Origin: Strix aluco
Lineage: Eukaryota; Chordata; Aves; Strigiformes; Strigidae
NCBI RefSeq assembly: GCF_031877795.1
Contig: NC_133932.1
Span: 78,357,937 to 78,421,936, forward strand
Reading direction: 5' to 3'
DNA: 64,000 nucleotides
In this document: in pieces, positions 1 to 10,985 of the stretch
How positions within the stretch are numbered: position 1 is the stretch's first letter
Layout: every line of letters starts with the position of its first letter
Made by a program: the position numbers and the translations under genes
Notes under the pieces: model-generated
The model's input: the letters and a program-made list of their open reading frames with translations, nothing else
Told to the model about the DNA's origin: nothing
Database searches by the model: none

Positions 1-130
1 GAGCTTTCCCCACACGTTGGTTTAGTGGTGCATGTGTCACTTCTTATTTCGAGGCTGAAGAGAAAGAAACCCGGATCGTGCGTTAGGGGCAACGGGGAGA
101 TAGTCATCAAGCGGGATTGGAGGGCCAGGA

Positions 131-180
131 GGGGCAGGGGCAGGGGCAGGGGCAGGAGGAGGAGGAGGAGGAGGAGGAGG
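131..180. repeat. GGGGCA / AGG simple repeat
   Basis: Four to five GGGGCA-type units run into eight AGG units; G-rich on the plus strand. Confidence 0.9.
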
Positions 181-324
181 GTGCGGCGGGCAGGGCTGGA
201 GCCGGGCGGCAGGGAGCGGAGCGGGGGCACCGCGCCGGGGTGAAAGCCTGTTTGCACATTGCCAACAGCCTGTTTGGCAAACAAGAGGCGGGCGAGCTTC
301 ATTTGTTTCAAATTAATCGTTTTC

Positions 325-367
325 CACACACACACACACACACAAACAGGGAAAAAAAAAAAAAAAA
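325..367. repeat. CA dinucleotide repeat followed by poly-A
   Basis: Ten CA units at 325-344, then a 16-base A run at 352-367. Confidence 0.9.
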
Positions 368-1215
368 CCCAGAGAAAAACCCCCACCAAACAACCAACCC
401 AGCCCTCCCCAAAATCCCGCAAGAGAACAGGAGGAGCCGTCTCAGACCGTTCGGTCCCGCGGCCGCTCCGTGTGCGAACCCACGCGTGCCTGCGTGGGGA
501 GCCGTGGCGTGTGCCTGTGCGCCTTCTCGGCTGTGCCGCGGCCGCATGCAGGCAGCTGCTGGCGCTTGCGTTTGCGCCCCCCACCGCAAATGCGCCGGCA
601 GCGGGGTGGGCGAGGGCAGAGCCACAGGGAGGGGACACACACACAGAGGCTTGGGGACAACCGGCGGGGCATCTCGTCCTGCTTTTATTTTGCCGTCTCG
701 AGGGGCTCGCTGCTCCCCTCTCCGCGGGAGGACGGAGGCACCCCGCATTTCGGGGAGAAGCCGTTCCCGGGCCCCTGCCCTGGCTGCCCTGACCGACGGG
801 GGCGCTGCCCGAGCCCCGATGGGGCGGCTGGACACCGCCCCCCCCGCCCCCCCCTCCGCAAGCTCTGTACCCGAGAAGGGCTTTGCCTTCGCGCTCAGCA
901 AATGCCAAATTTGCAAAACGGGGGGGCGGCTCTGCTTTTCTCCCCGACTCGTTTGCAACCCGCCAAAAGCACCGGGAGTTAAAAGCAAGGGGGCGCAGAG
1001 GGGTCCTTCGGCAGGTGGAGGGGGTGGGATGCCCCCCGTTCCCCCCGGGGTCGGCGGGGACCCACTGCCCCCAAAGTGCACTCAGGGCTGGGGTCGGGTT
1101 AGGGACCCCCTAAAGGGGGGGTGGGGGGCGAGGGGCCACCTCCTCTGTGCCCTGCCCGAGGGGTGAGGAGGGGAGAGGCAAACGTGGGGCTGGGAAATCC
1201 AATAGCCGGACTTTC

Positions 1216-1240
1216 TTTTTTTTTTTTTTTTTTTTTTTTT
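1216..1240. repeat. Poly-T tract (25 T)
   Basis: Uninterrupted 25-base T homopolymer inside the GC-rich domain. Confidence 0.95.
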
Positions 1241-1428
1241 GTAATGTCTGTGTTCCCCCTCTCCTCCTCCTTCTCCTTTCACACGGCGAGCCCGTCTAAA
1301 GCGCTCCAAATGGCCTTTCAAACAAGAAAACCCTTCAAGGAAAAATGGGCACACATCCCCTTCCAGGCACCTTGCCAAAATCTCCCAAGCACCCTACCTG
1401 GCATCCTAGCTTAAGTTTCTTCAAGAAG

Positions 1429-1474
1429 TGTGTGTGTGTGTGCGCGTGTGTGCGGGGGGGCGGGGGGGGGTGTC
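1429..1474. repeat. TG repeat running into G tracts
   Basis: GTGTGTGTGTG with CGCGTGTGTG variants, followed by seven- and eight-base G runs separated by one C. Confidence 0.85.
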
Positions 1475-1894
1475 GGGGCCGGAGCGGGGGGGGTGGAATT
1501 ACAGCCGCCCTGTAGTGGTAGACACAAGTTCAGAGCTCCACTTCCCCCCTCTTTAATTAGGCTGGGGAGAGCCGCGGAGGCGCCTGGTTGAGGTGCAGGC
1601 GAGGCCGCCGGGCCGAGCGAGTGAGTACCCAGCGCACCCCCGACGGGACGGGGATGGGCGCCCGGCGACGGGGCGGCGGGGGGCGCGCCGCGCCGGGGAT
1701 GGGGGTCCCGGCTGAGGAGGGGGCGAGCAGCCGCCCCCCCCGAAGAGGAGATGAGGGGAGGGGGTGTGTGTGAGGGTGGGAGCAGTGGGCCGGGGGTGTG
1801 CCAGGGGGACTCGCCTCCCCAAAGTGGCGGTGCGGGCCGCTGGGCGAGTTTGGGGAGGCCAGTGCCGGTGCTGCAAAAGTCAGCCCGAACCAGC

Positions 1895-2225
1895 TGTGAC
1901 TTCACCTATTAGCCCCGATGTCTTTCCGAGGAGATTGGCGGAGTTAAACATCCCACAATGGGCGCTCTGGGGCGTCTCCAGCCTGACCTCTACCCGGTTT
2001 TAATAGTTTCATAGGAACTTCATTAAATCAATTACTTAGTGAGCACATCATCATTTATTTGTAATTAGCACTGAAGAGCTTGATTTTTGCAGCAGCCCGC
2101 AGCCCGGTTCCCAGCGGGGTTGGCCATGTACTACAAGCACTTTTGTTTGCTGTGTGTGTTGACTCGTGGTATTATTCGGCCGCCACAATAAAAGTGTAAT
2201 CTTCACGTCTTAATCTAGCGTTCAG
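1895..2225. promoter_or_regulatory. Candidate conserved noncoding element inside the CpG island
   Basis: An AT-rich block set inside GC-rich sequence. It contains homeodomain-type cores (TCAATTAC near 2027, GTAATTAG near 2061), long non-repetitive stretches and an AATAAA hexamer at 2187-2192. The texture is typical of developmental enhancers, but conservation cannot be shown from one sequence. The AATAAA could instead mark the 3' end of a plus-strand transcript entering from the left. Confidence 0.35.
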
Positions 2226-2596
2226 GGGGGAAAGGAAAACAAACACGGCGCGGACGAGGCACCGGTTCCCCGGCCCCGTGTCCCGGCCCCCCCGCCCCGG
2301 CTCCGCTGCGCGCAGCCGGGCGCGGAGCGGCGGCGGAGGGAGCGCGGCCCGCGGAGGCTCCCGGGCCGGCGGAGGGGAGGGAGGGTGGGACGGGCGCAGG
2401 GGCCGAGGTTGGAGGGGGGGCGAAAGGGAGGAAATGGGTCATCCGCAGCCAGGACAAAAGGGAGAGGCTCGGTGGCTTGAAGGGCATCAAATAAGGGCTG
2501 CAGCTGCGAATCGGCTGCCCGGAGACGGGCAGGGCGCGGGTGTTGCGTGGGGGTGTTGGGGGGGGGGAGCCAGCGGGGCTCGGCGCTATAGGAGGC

Positions 2597-2614
2597 GGGG
2601 GGGGGGGGGGGGGG
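2597..2614. repeat. Poly-G homopolymer (18 G)
   Basis: Uninterrupted run of 18 G, preceded by GGAGGC; potential G-quadruplex on the plus strand. Confidence 0.95.
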
Positions 2615-3215
2615 CAGCAAAAGGAGGTTTTCGTTTCGGGGGTTTCGAGGCAGGAGAGGGATGGGTAGGGGGCAGGGAAAGCCGCCTCGCTCGTGGGGTG
2701 AGCGCGACCGCCGGAGGGGTGGGAGAGGAATGACATATCCCCCCCCCCCCACCACCACCCGCCAGGCCTCCTCGCACCTCCCCGCAGCCAGCGCCTCGCC
2801 ATCTCGGCCTCCCACGGGGCGGCGGCTCCACGCGTGGGGAGCCCCACGGCTGCCCCCAGGCGACAGCCCCAGCCCCCTTCTCCCACCGCAGAGGTCGCCG
2901 CAGCCGGGCGCGGTGAGGGGCAGGCGCCCCGGGGAGCCCCGGGGGGAGCGGGGCTTTGCAGTCCCCCCCGGGCTGGGTTGGCTCCCTGCGGAGCGCCCGC
3001 CTGGAGGGCTGGGGTTTGGGGAGCGGGGGCGGTTTTTGGGGTGTCTGTCGGCCGCCCGCTCCCCTCCCCTTCCACGGATAGGGCGGGAGGGGTGTGTGCG
3101 CCAGTTAGAGGCGACAGCCCGCAAGCCCCTGGGCTGACCCGCCCCACGCGCGGCTGGTCGCGGGTGGGCGCCGGCGCAGGGACCCACGGGAACATCCTAA
3201 GGTGGAGGTTGGGTG

Positions 3216-3223
3216 TATATAGG
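3216..3223 (+). promoter_or_regulatory. TATA-like element in CpG island
   Basis: TATATAGG stands alone within strongly GC-rich DNA, followed by a run of about ten G. It could be a core promoter element for an unannotated plus-strand transcript starting near 3245-3250, or chance. Confidence 0.2.
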
Positions 3224-6200
3224 CCTGGGGGGGGGGTACCGTGTCTCGGCCCTGGCGACACCCCCACTCCCGGTCCTCAGGCGCTGCCCACATTTTGGCA
3301 AGTTACCTGCAAAGGGGCTCCCCCCCCCCCGGCCTGGCCCTTCCCCACGGAAGTCCGCCAGGGTGAACGGCACACGGACAGCCGTGCCCGGACCGGCCGG
3401 CCGGGGGGGGGGCCCGATCCTTAATTTCCATCCTCGTGGCGGCGAGACCCCGGGCCCGGGGCAAGGCGGGTACAGGGCAGGGTGCCGATGTCACCGGCGG
3501 CGGAGCCGCCCCTCACCGCGCCATCGGGCACCTCCCCGGGGGCCTGGGCCGTGGGGGGAGCGGGGCACGGAGCCCCTACGGCTGCAAGGGCCGAAGCGGG
3601 GGCCCGGGGGAACCCGCCGTGCAGCCACCGCCGCCCCAGAGCCGGGGTACGGCTGCGAGGCCGTGCAGACACGGGTGATAAAACACGCGAGGGCGGAAAA
3701 CGCGCGAGTGCCGGGGGGTTCGGTAGGTTTCCAAGTTCACACAAATAGCTGGGAGTCGGAGGGGCGTGAGGTGCACGACTTGCGCGGAGCAGCCGGGACG
3801 CGGCGTGGGTTGAATTGTTACGTATTTTTAATATTAAAGCGCTTAACCGAGTACATGGAACATATCCAATCTCTCCTGGTCGGAAATACCCGCTTGAACA
3901 GCCGAGCAGGGCGGGTTCACCCCGAAGTTGCGATAAAGGGGAGTTTTCCCGCGGTAGCACCGGGGAGGCGGCGAGCGAAGCTGCGCGGCCGCGGAGGTTG
4001 CGCGGCGGCGGCGAGCGCTTCCAGCTCGGCAGCCGGGCAGGAGAAAGCGAGCAGAGCCCAAACCCCAAACGTTAAAAAGAAAAGGGCATTTTTTGGGGGT
4101 GGAACTCAGTTAAATCTCCCCGCTCAGGTTGGGAGAGCGGTGCCCGGCTCTGCCCGCGACGAGCGGCCAAATCCGGGTGCTCCTGCCCGCCCCCCACCCA
4201 CCCCGGGGCAGCTTCGCCCACGGGGAGTGCCCACGCAGGGCCGCGGAGCCGGCGCATTTTGCGGGGAATGGAAATGGTGGGGCAGTCCCGGGTTTTGCAC
4301 AGCCGGGGGGGGGCGGGGGGAGGCTGCGCCGGGTGCAAGCCGGGGGAGTCAGCACGTCGGATCCCGTGGGTGACACGAATTGTTCGTGGGTGGCGGGAGA
4401 AAGAAAGAAGGACCTCACGGCACCCCCCCCCCCGCCCCGTCCAAGCCAGAGCCTGCCAGCCGCCCTGGTGCGCGCTCCCGGTGTGCGCGGCCCCGAGGAG
4501 CGGAGCTGGGCAGCGGCACCGGCACCTGCCCGTGGCCCGGAGCGGGTCCTGCCCCTGCTCGTGGCCGTGCGGTTTTATGAAACTGGGGGCAGGTTCTCAG
4601 CCCGGGCGCGTTTTACAGCCCAAACCCCGCTGGGGGTGTGTGTGCGTGTGTGTGTGGCGCTGCCGCCGTCCCGAGGCCCCGTGCGGGGTATGTGGGGTGT
4701 CACGGGGGGGGCCCGGAGAGTCACGGGTGGTGCCCGTGGGGGGCTGCTCAGCACCCCCCGGCTCCGGCCTCCGCTGCCCATTCTGCCCGTCCGTGACTGT
4801 TGCTGCCCGTGCCTGCCCGTCCTGCTTGTTCCTGCTTCTCCTGCCTGTCTCTGCCTGCCCTGCCCGCACCTCCCCGGCGTGCCCTCTCGGAGTAGCAACC
4901 CGTCAGCCTCTGAAGCTGGCGCTGCTCATCGCTGGCAGGGAGTTAATATAGATTTATTGGGGACTGCACCCTCTCGCAGCCCACCCTTTCATCTTTAAAA
5001 AGGAGGAGGAAAGCTGCCTCCCATGGGAAATGGGTGAGGAAAGGAGGTTCAACAGGACAAACCCAGTCAGCTCTCCTCTCTCCCAAATCTGGAAGAGGCA
5101 CCCCGGACACCCACCATCACCAACCTGGACAGCAGATAGTGTTTGAAAGTTGGGGCCATGCTACCAAATATTTTGCAGCAGCTGTTTAACATTCCCCTAC
5201 CCAGTTATTAAACACGAGCGGGAGTAAATTAAAATGGCAAAGTAAAATGAAATAAAAGCCCTCTTTTCATTCTGCTAAGAGACAACACCTAATTAAGGAA
5301 TATTTGAATCCCACAAAAATGCAGACTCTCCACGGTGACATAAAACCTCTCTTTTAAAACCATAACCAAACACAAACCAACCCACTCCAGCCCAGGCTTA
5401 GGTGCAGCCCTGGCTTCCTGAGGGCCAGGACAGGCCAAAGGCAGGTAGGGGCTTGCTGCCTTGACTCTACCCCAGCCCAGATACCCTCGCAGGGGGCTTT
5501 CTTTAGACTTTTATGTTTGCATTTCTTGCAGGGCAGGGAGGCAGGCTCAGCTCAGAGCAGCTTTTCAGATTCTGAGTTTGCTGGTGGCGAGCCAGGGCAG
5601 CACCAGCCGCTGACTTCAAGAGTGTCTAACTGTTGGGGACAGCCCTTGGATATTTTTTTCCCTCTCCTCTAGCACAGAAAAAAGTCTCCATTGAAACTGT
5701 TCATCGTGCAGTCCCTGGGATCCTTGGATTACGTTATGCCGTGCCATCACTTGACCAAGGGCTCAGGGCAATCCACCCAGGATTTTACCAACATCTTCCC
5801 CTCCCTCTCATTTACTTCATCAGGACTTAGGTTTCTATTCTCTAGTTGGCAATGTTTGTATGCCAGATGCGTTTGTCATTTGCCATTTAGTGCATCCTGC
5901 AGGGGTTAGAGAAATATAACCTGGGACTGAGCTTAACCTGCCCTGAACGCTGGGAGCGTATCTGTGGGGTTTGACGCTGGCAGGTGGCACCCGGGACCTT
6001 CCCAGGGGTATGAGCTTGCCAGGCAGTGCTCAGAGGTGAAGCTTTGAGCTGTATGCATGTAATCCCACACCAGGCTGCTCTTAAACAGAAAGCAGGGGGA
6101 ATGGGAAGATCTTAAGCACAAATACAAAAAGAAACTGTGGGGACAGAGCTCTTCCAGTTGGGTAGCGAAGCAGGGAGGCCAATAGCCCCAGTTCCCCATG

Positions 6201-9200
6201 ATGTTCATGAGTTGGTGAACTAAGGATTTAGCAGCATTTTATAGCCATGTAAATGAAGCTACATTCGTTGTTTTGTAAGCCACCATAAAGTGTGAGTTTA
6301 TCTGCCTCTTGGCAGCTCCAGGTCTACTTTGTGTCCTCCCCAAAGAAAGACCATTTCTGCAATTGCAACTAAAAACCTGCTACACACGGATAACACATGC
6401 ACGTACACAAACCTAGTTCCCAGTCCTCCCCTCGAGACGGGCATCGATCTCATCTAAATACCCTCAGATCATGCTCACTAGGAGAGTAAAATCCACCAGG
6501 ATTTTTCCAGGATATAGGGGAAAGAAAAACCCAGCCTTGGAAGGAAGGAAGGCAGTGCTGCTGGCATTCAGCCACCTTCTTCCTCGAACTCTCCAAGGAC
6601 ACAACCAACGCCTTGTCACCACACAGAGCCCAGGGCACAGGGTGACAGCAAGGTCCCTTTAACAGCAGATGCAGCTTTATATGAATGGCCTGTTTTGTAG
6701 TGTTTGCTTTCTTTTTATTACTGTGCCACTTAAGAAGCAGATTCCCAAGTTTGCCAGGAGTCAAAGCATTGCTCCCTCCTTTCTTAGTTGCCCATCGATT
6801 GAGGAACTAAGAATTTTACAATGCCCAATTATTGGATCTAAATCAAATTAAAAGGGGGGTGTGGGTGGAACATTTTATTTCAAAAAACCTGCTCTGGGCT
6901 TCAGAAAAGATGGGGCCAAATCATGCTGTTCTGCCCAGGTCAAGCCTATCTTACCTGATGCCCTGCTAGAAGCATCACTTGCAGCTCCTCCCCTCTCCCC
7001 GAAGGACTCGTGGGTCTGACAGCCTGCAGGGACAGGGCTGGGGAGGAACACGTGTCCCATTCTATGTCTGGGCAGGGGCAGAGCCAGCCCAGATGTGGGG
7101 CTGGAAAGGGTAATGGTGAAAGGCCACGAATGTGCAGAGAGCTTGTGCTGGTCCCCAGGCAGCCCCTGTGACCTCCCCAGGGGAGAGGGATGTGCACCTT
7201 TTCTGTGCCACCATCTGCTCCTTAAAAGAGGGCTACCTTCACCTCCCGAGAAAAGGACCCCACCTCTACCCTTGCACCGCTGGGGCAGTGCCTGCGCTCT
7301 GACACGGCACAACACCTCCCATCTCGGGATCTCCACACCGACACCGAGCTCCTGACTCACGGAGGGCAGCGGTATCGTTTGCTGGACTGACACGGGGCCC
7401 TGGTGATCCCCGGTGACAAAAGGGATGGGTATGTGGGCTGCCGGTGACATGGATGGGCAGGCTGCAGGCTCTGGCAGTGAGCATAGATCAGTGCTGGCTT
7501 GAGTGATGGCCGGATATTACAGGGGGCCTCGGTAGATGTATCATGTCAGATTCAGTGTACCCAGTCCAGAAAACCAGGGATTATATCAAAATGGCAGCTT
7601 ACACCATGTCTAAATAAAGGTGCTTCTTACAGACGCAGTGAACCCAGCCATTTCCTAATGCCAGTACTAGATTTGCTTTTTACATTTGCATCTGTGGCTT
7701 GTCTGAGCTCTGCACGTCAGGGAATTTAAAAACAATCACTCGTATTTTCTTCCTTGTTTCTGAATGAACCAAGCTCCTGCAGAAAAATAGCAGGGGGGAA
7801 TATATTTCTGTTCAGGGATATAGCATTCTAGTCAAGGCATTTGGAGAGTAAAAGCATAAATGTATAAAGCTGCGAAGAGGTAATACACAGGGAAATGGTT
7901 TTTAAAATACAGAGGTAAAACCGGGATTACACTTTCCCAGAAGCAATTTGTAGACTACATGGCAATAAGAATTGGCATGGCAAGTGTGAAACTTGGATAT
8001 ACATATATAGATGCTGTAGGCATCCTTCACCCACCATTTAAAACAAATGATTGAGGTCACAACACTACGATGTGCAAACATTAAGGCGTGCGTACATGCA
8101 CACTCACATACACAGACACGTATGTGCACTCACATGTCTTTACAACTAACATTGTGTGATTATTCTTTTGTTTTCAGAAGGTTTCAAAATTTTGAAGCAC
8201 TCTGATAATTTACACTTACCTATAGGGTCTCAACCACTAAGGTGGCACCAGGTTAATTTCTTGGTGATGCCGATGTCAATAATTTATTTAAATGACTAGA
8301 GGGCACGTGCTATGCATTAATGATTACTTACCTGCTCTACACATATTCAGATTTTGACTCCTGAGACTGTGCAGGTTTAGTTAGCCAAGAGATGTTACCG
8401 TCTCTTCAGCAAGTGTTATTAGCTGTGGTGGCGTTAAAACAGCAAGTGGAGCGGTGGGAGAATATGTCTCATAGCTGAGACAGATCTTATCCTAAACTTC
8501 AGTAAAGCTGAAATACACTCAGGACATTATCTTGCAATCAAGGATTATTTAAACCTCAAGTCTGCCTTTGAGTGTAGAGATTATAACAGGATCTATTACA
8601 TTTCAGAGCCAAATCTGTGTTGCCAGGTTATAAACCCGCATTTCTGTCAGGGTCCACTCACTGCTGGCTAACTATCTCTTCAGCCACCAGCACTGCATTT
8701 TTAAAGGATAGTTTGGGAAATGCGGGACTTGGGAGGAACCAGGGATGCCAGGGAGTTGGTCTGGTTCAGGACTGACTCTCTCTTTTTGTAGCACGGGAGG
8801 GAGCACCGGGCCCACGGCATCATCAGCTCAGAGGGGGAAGCACAGACAGAATTACTAACTACATCTCCCTCCACGACAAACTTGTTTCCCTTGTAAGAGG
8901 TGAGATGCCTCTTCAAAGCACAAAGGAGAGAGGATAACTGGCAGGTGGGGCTCGGCTTGTGTGCAGAGATTTTCTCCCCTCCTGCCCCCTTCCCTGAGGT
9001 CTAGTTTTTGTGGTTGTGGCTGCCTTTGAAAGGCAGTAATGAGGTAGGAAATGTTCACGCTCCTCCTGACGTCAAAGGGATTCAGAACAGGATTGATGCT
9101 GGATGGCTGGAAAGTCCGAAATGAGAGCAGTATTTGGGGGTAGTGTAGATCAAAGTGGGGTTTTTTTGGTTGTATGCGTGCAAATCACTTGATATATGTG

Positions 9201-9559
9201 CTTACATGGACACGGACCAAAAGCAGAGCAGGATCGTTTAAAGGACTTCTTCCTAAATGATGCTTCTTGTTGCTCATCACTGTTGTGCAAACTTGGTTAT
9301 TCTTGCTTGAAAATACTATCTTCTTTTGGGTCTCTTTGGGACAATATTAAATTTTAATTGACAATATGGATTTCTAACTCAGCTAATCCTAACAGTGCCC
9401 TGAAGACAAATCAGCAAGGCATTGGTAGGAGGAAATAATTCCCTTAGGGGAAGCTGGAAGGTTTTTTTTTCTCTCCTGTGTCAGACAAATGAAAATCTTC
9501 CCCCAAATCTGTTCCAAGAGGCATGGTCTATGCGCAGGGCTGAGAGCTGGGACCCATAA

Positions 9560-9705
9560 CCACTAATCCTGGCTCTGACAGACCCCCTTGGTGGCAGATC
9601 TCCCCAGCCTCCCTTTCAACACCTGTAAAATGGAGATAATGAGAACAACGTCCTCCCTTCCAGGGGTTCGATGGGTTAGCTAATGCGTGCTGAGCTGTTG
9701 GAGGC
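9560..9705 (+). mobile_element. Ancient MIR-like SINE fragment
   Basis: Matches the MIR core in order: CCTGGCTCTG, then a pyrimidine-rich CCTCCCTTTC, then ACCTGTAAAATGGAGATAAT at 9631-9650, then a GGGTT...GTTAGCTAATGCG tail. The CTGTAAAATGGRGATAAT stretch is the best-known part of the MIR consensus. The copy is diverged and lacks its tRNA-related head, as expected for an amniote-age insertion. Confidence 0.65.
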
Positions 9706-10961
9706 GGGTCCCGCAGGCATGCCTGTGTACAACCAGCTCGTCCCGATCTACGCGATGGTATTTTGATGCCATTTGGTTGGCATAAATATCCCACAACAGC
9801 ACAGTGCTCCACACTATCATGGGCAGGCATGTAGCAGTCATCCTTTGTTTTCTTTAAACGATTTCAAGCACCAAATAGCATCTCTTTTCCCGGAGCTGCA
9901 GGCAATCCATTTGGCCTCCTGGCAAAGAGCTTTCCTAGTCCTCGTGAGCCCGCTGCCATTTGCCGGGTAGGCTCATGTTATGTTCTCTGCCCCTTCCTCT
10001 TAGAATGTTTCTTTGCAGGGGGGGATGCTCTCATTTTATTTCATTTTTTGAGCCCCAGAGCTGGCAGAAAATATGTACCTCTGAACAAGCACAGCTGGTA
10101 TAGAGCAATGGCCGTGGTGGTGGCGATTCCCAGCTGCATGGGCTGTGCGCCTGTCTCGTTTAAGATCGGTGTCAAAAAGAAAGCAGCACTCTCAGAGCTT
10201 TTTCATAAAGCACCTAGCAGACCCCGGCATGAAATGACAAGAGATCTGGGAAACACCTAAACGGCACGCGAAAGTGCATTTTTTTTGTCCTTGGAGAGAT
10301 TTTAAAAAAACTTTTCTATTTTGACAAACTGTCAAGGAGCAAACAGGAGAGATGTATTTCTGATTTTCAGGCTGAAACACAGCACAACGACTCACGCTAT
10401 GTCTGTAATAAAGGCAGGTGGGTGAAAAAAGAAAGGGGAAAAGAGATGCTTGCTTGGCTCCCGACTCCACACGTTTGGCATCATGTCTGTGACTCAAGCA
10501 AGCTGATACCTCTGCTGCGTGGCTGCCACGATGGTGGCCCACAGTGTCATGGGGAAAGTGTCCACATCCTCCCCACCATGGCCGTGGCCACCAGCCCTGG
10601 CCACACAGGACAACCAGCACCGATGATTACCACCACCATGTCTGCTGCAAAACGCTGAGCAGAGCCACCCTAATAATAACAAAAGCCACTCTCCCTGTTC
10701 CATCAGTAAAGTACTTTTTTTCCTCATCTTCCCTGAGAAAGCCGTGTATGAAATCGTGGCAGAGAGGCAGTGAGGGCCCAGGCCACACCGAGGACTGGAA
10801 TTTAGGAGAAGTGAATCCTACATGCACCTCCTGTCCTGCTACTCCAGCTTGGAGAAATCCCGCTGCCTCTCTCCCTCTTTCAGCTTTCCTATTTTTTAGG
10901 TCAGGTTTATTCTTGCGATTTGTACCATAGGTAGAACCAAGGGGGCTCCCAATTCACTGTG

Positions 10962-10985
10962 GTAGTAGTAGTAGCAGTAGTAGTA
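10962..10985. repeat. GTA trinucleotide repeat
   Basis: GTAGTAGTAGTAGCAGTAGTAGTA with a single GCA interruption. Confidence 0.9.

Larger units (their letters stand above)
1..4950. other. CpG-rich, GC-rich domain (CpG island cluster)
   Basis: Very GC-rich with abundant CG dinucleotides and frequent G or C homopolymers, ending fairly sharply near 4950 where AT content rises. Several overlapping frames stay open over 600-1000 bases on both strands, but they are Pro/Gly/Arg/Ala-rich, match no family I know and overlap each other, as expected from low stop-codon frequency. By synteny (CLYBL next to ZIC5 and ZIC2 in amniotes) this could be the edge of the ZIC5/ZIC2 CpG-island domain. No zinc-finger coding sequence is present. 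Confidence 0.75.

Noticed and set aside
117-4373. Very long open frames (up to 386 codons) on both strands in the CpG-rich left end
   Set aside because: They overlap in several frames, have low-complexity Pro/Gly/Ala/Arg composition and match no known family. GC-rich DNA has few stop codons.
1-5000. Possible ZIC5 or ZIC2 coding exon
   Set aside because: No C2H2 zinc-finger linker (TGEKPF-type) or other ZIC motif is encoded in any frame.
9655-9690. GGGGTTCGATGGG resembling a tRNA T-arm
   Set aside because: No acceptor stem, D-arm or anticodon arm in register; better explained as part of the MIR-like SINE.
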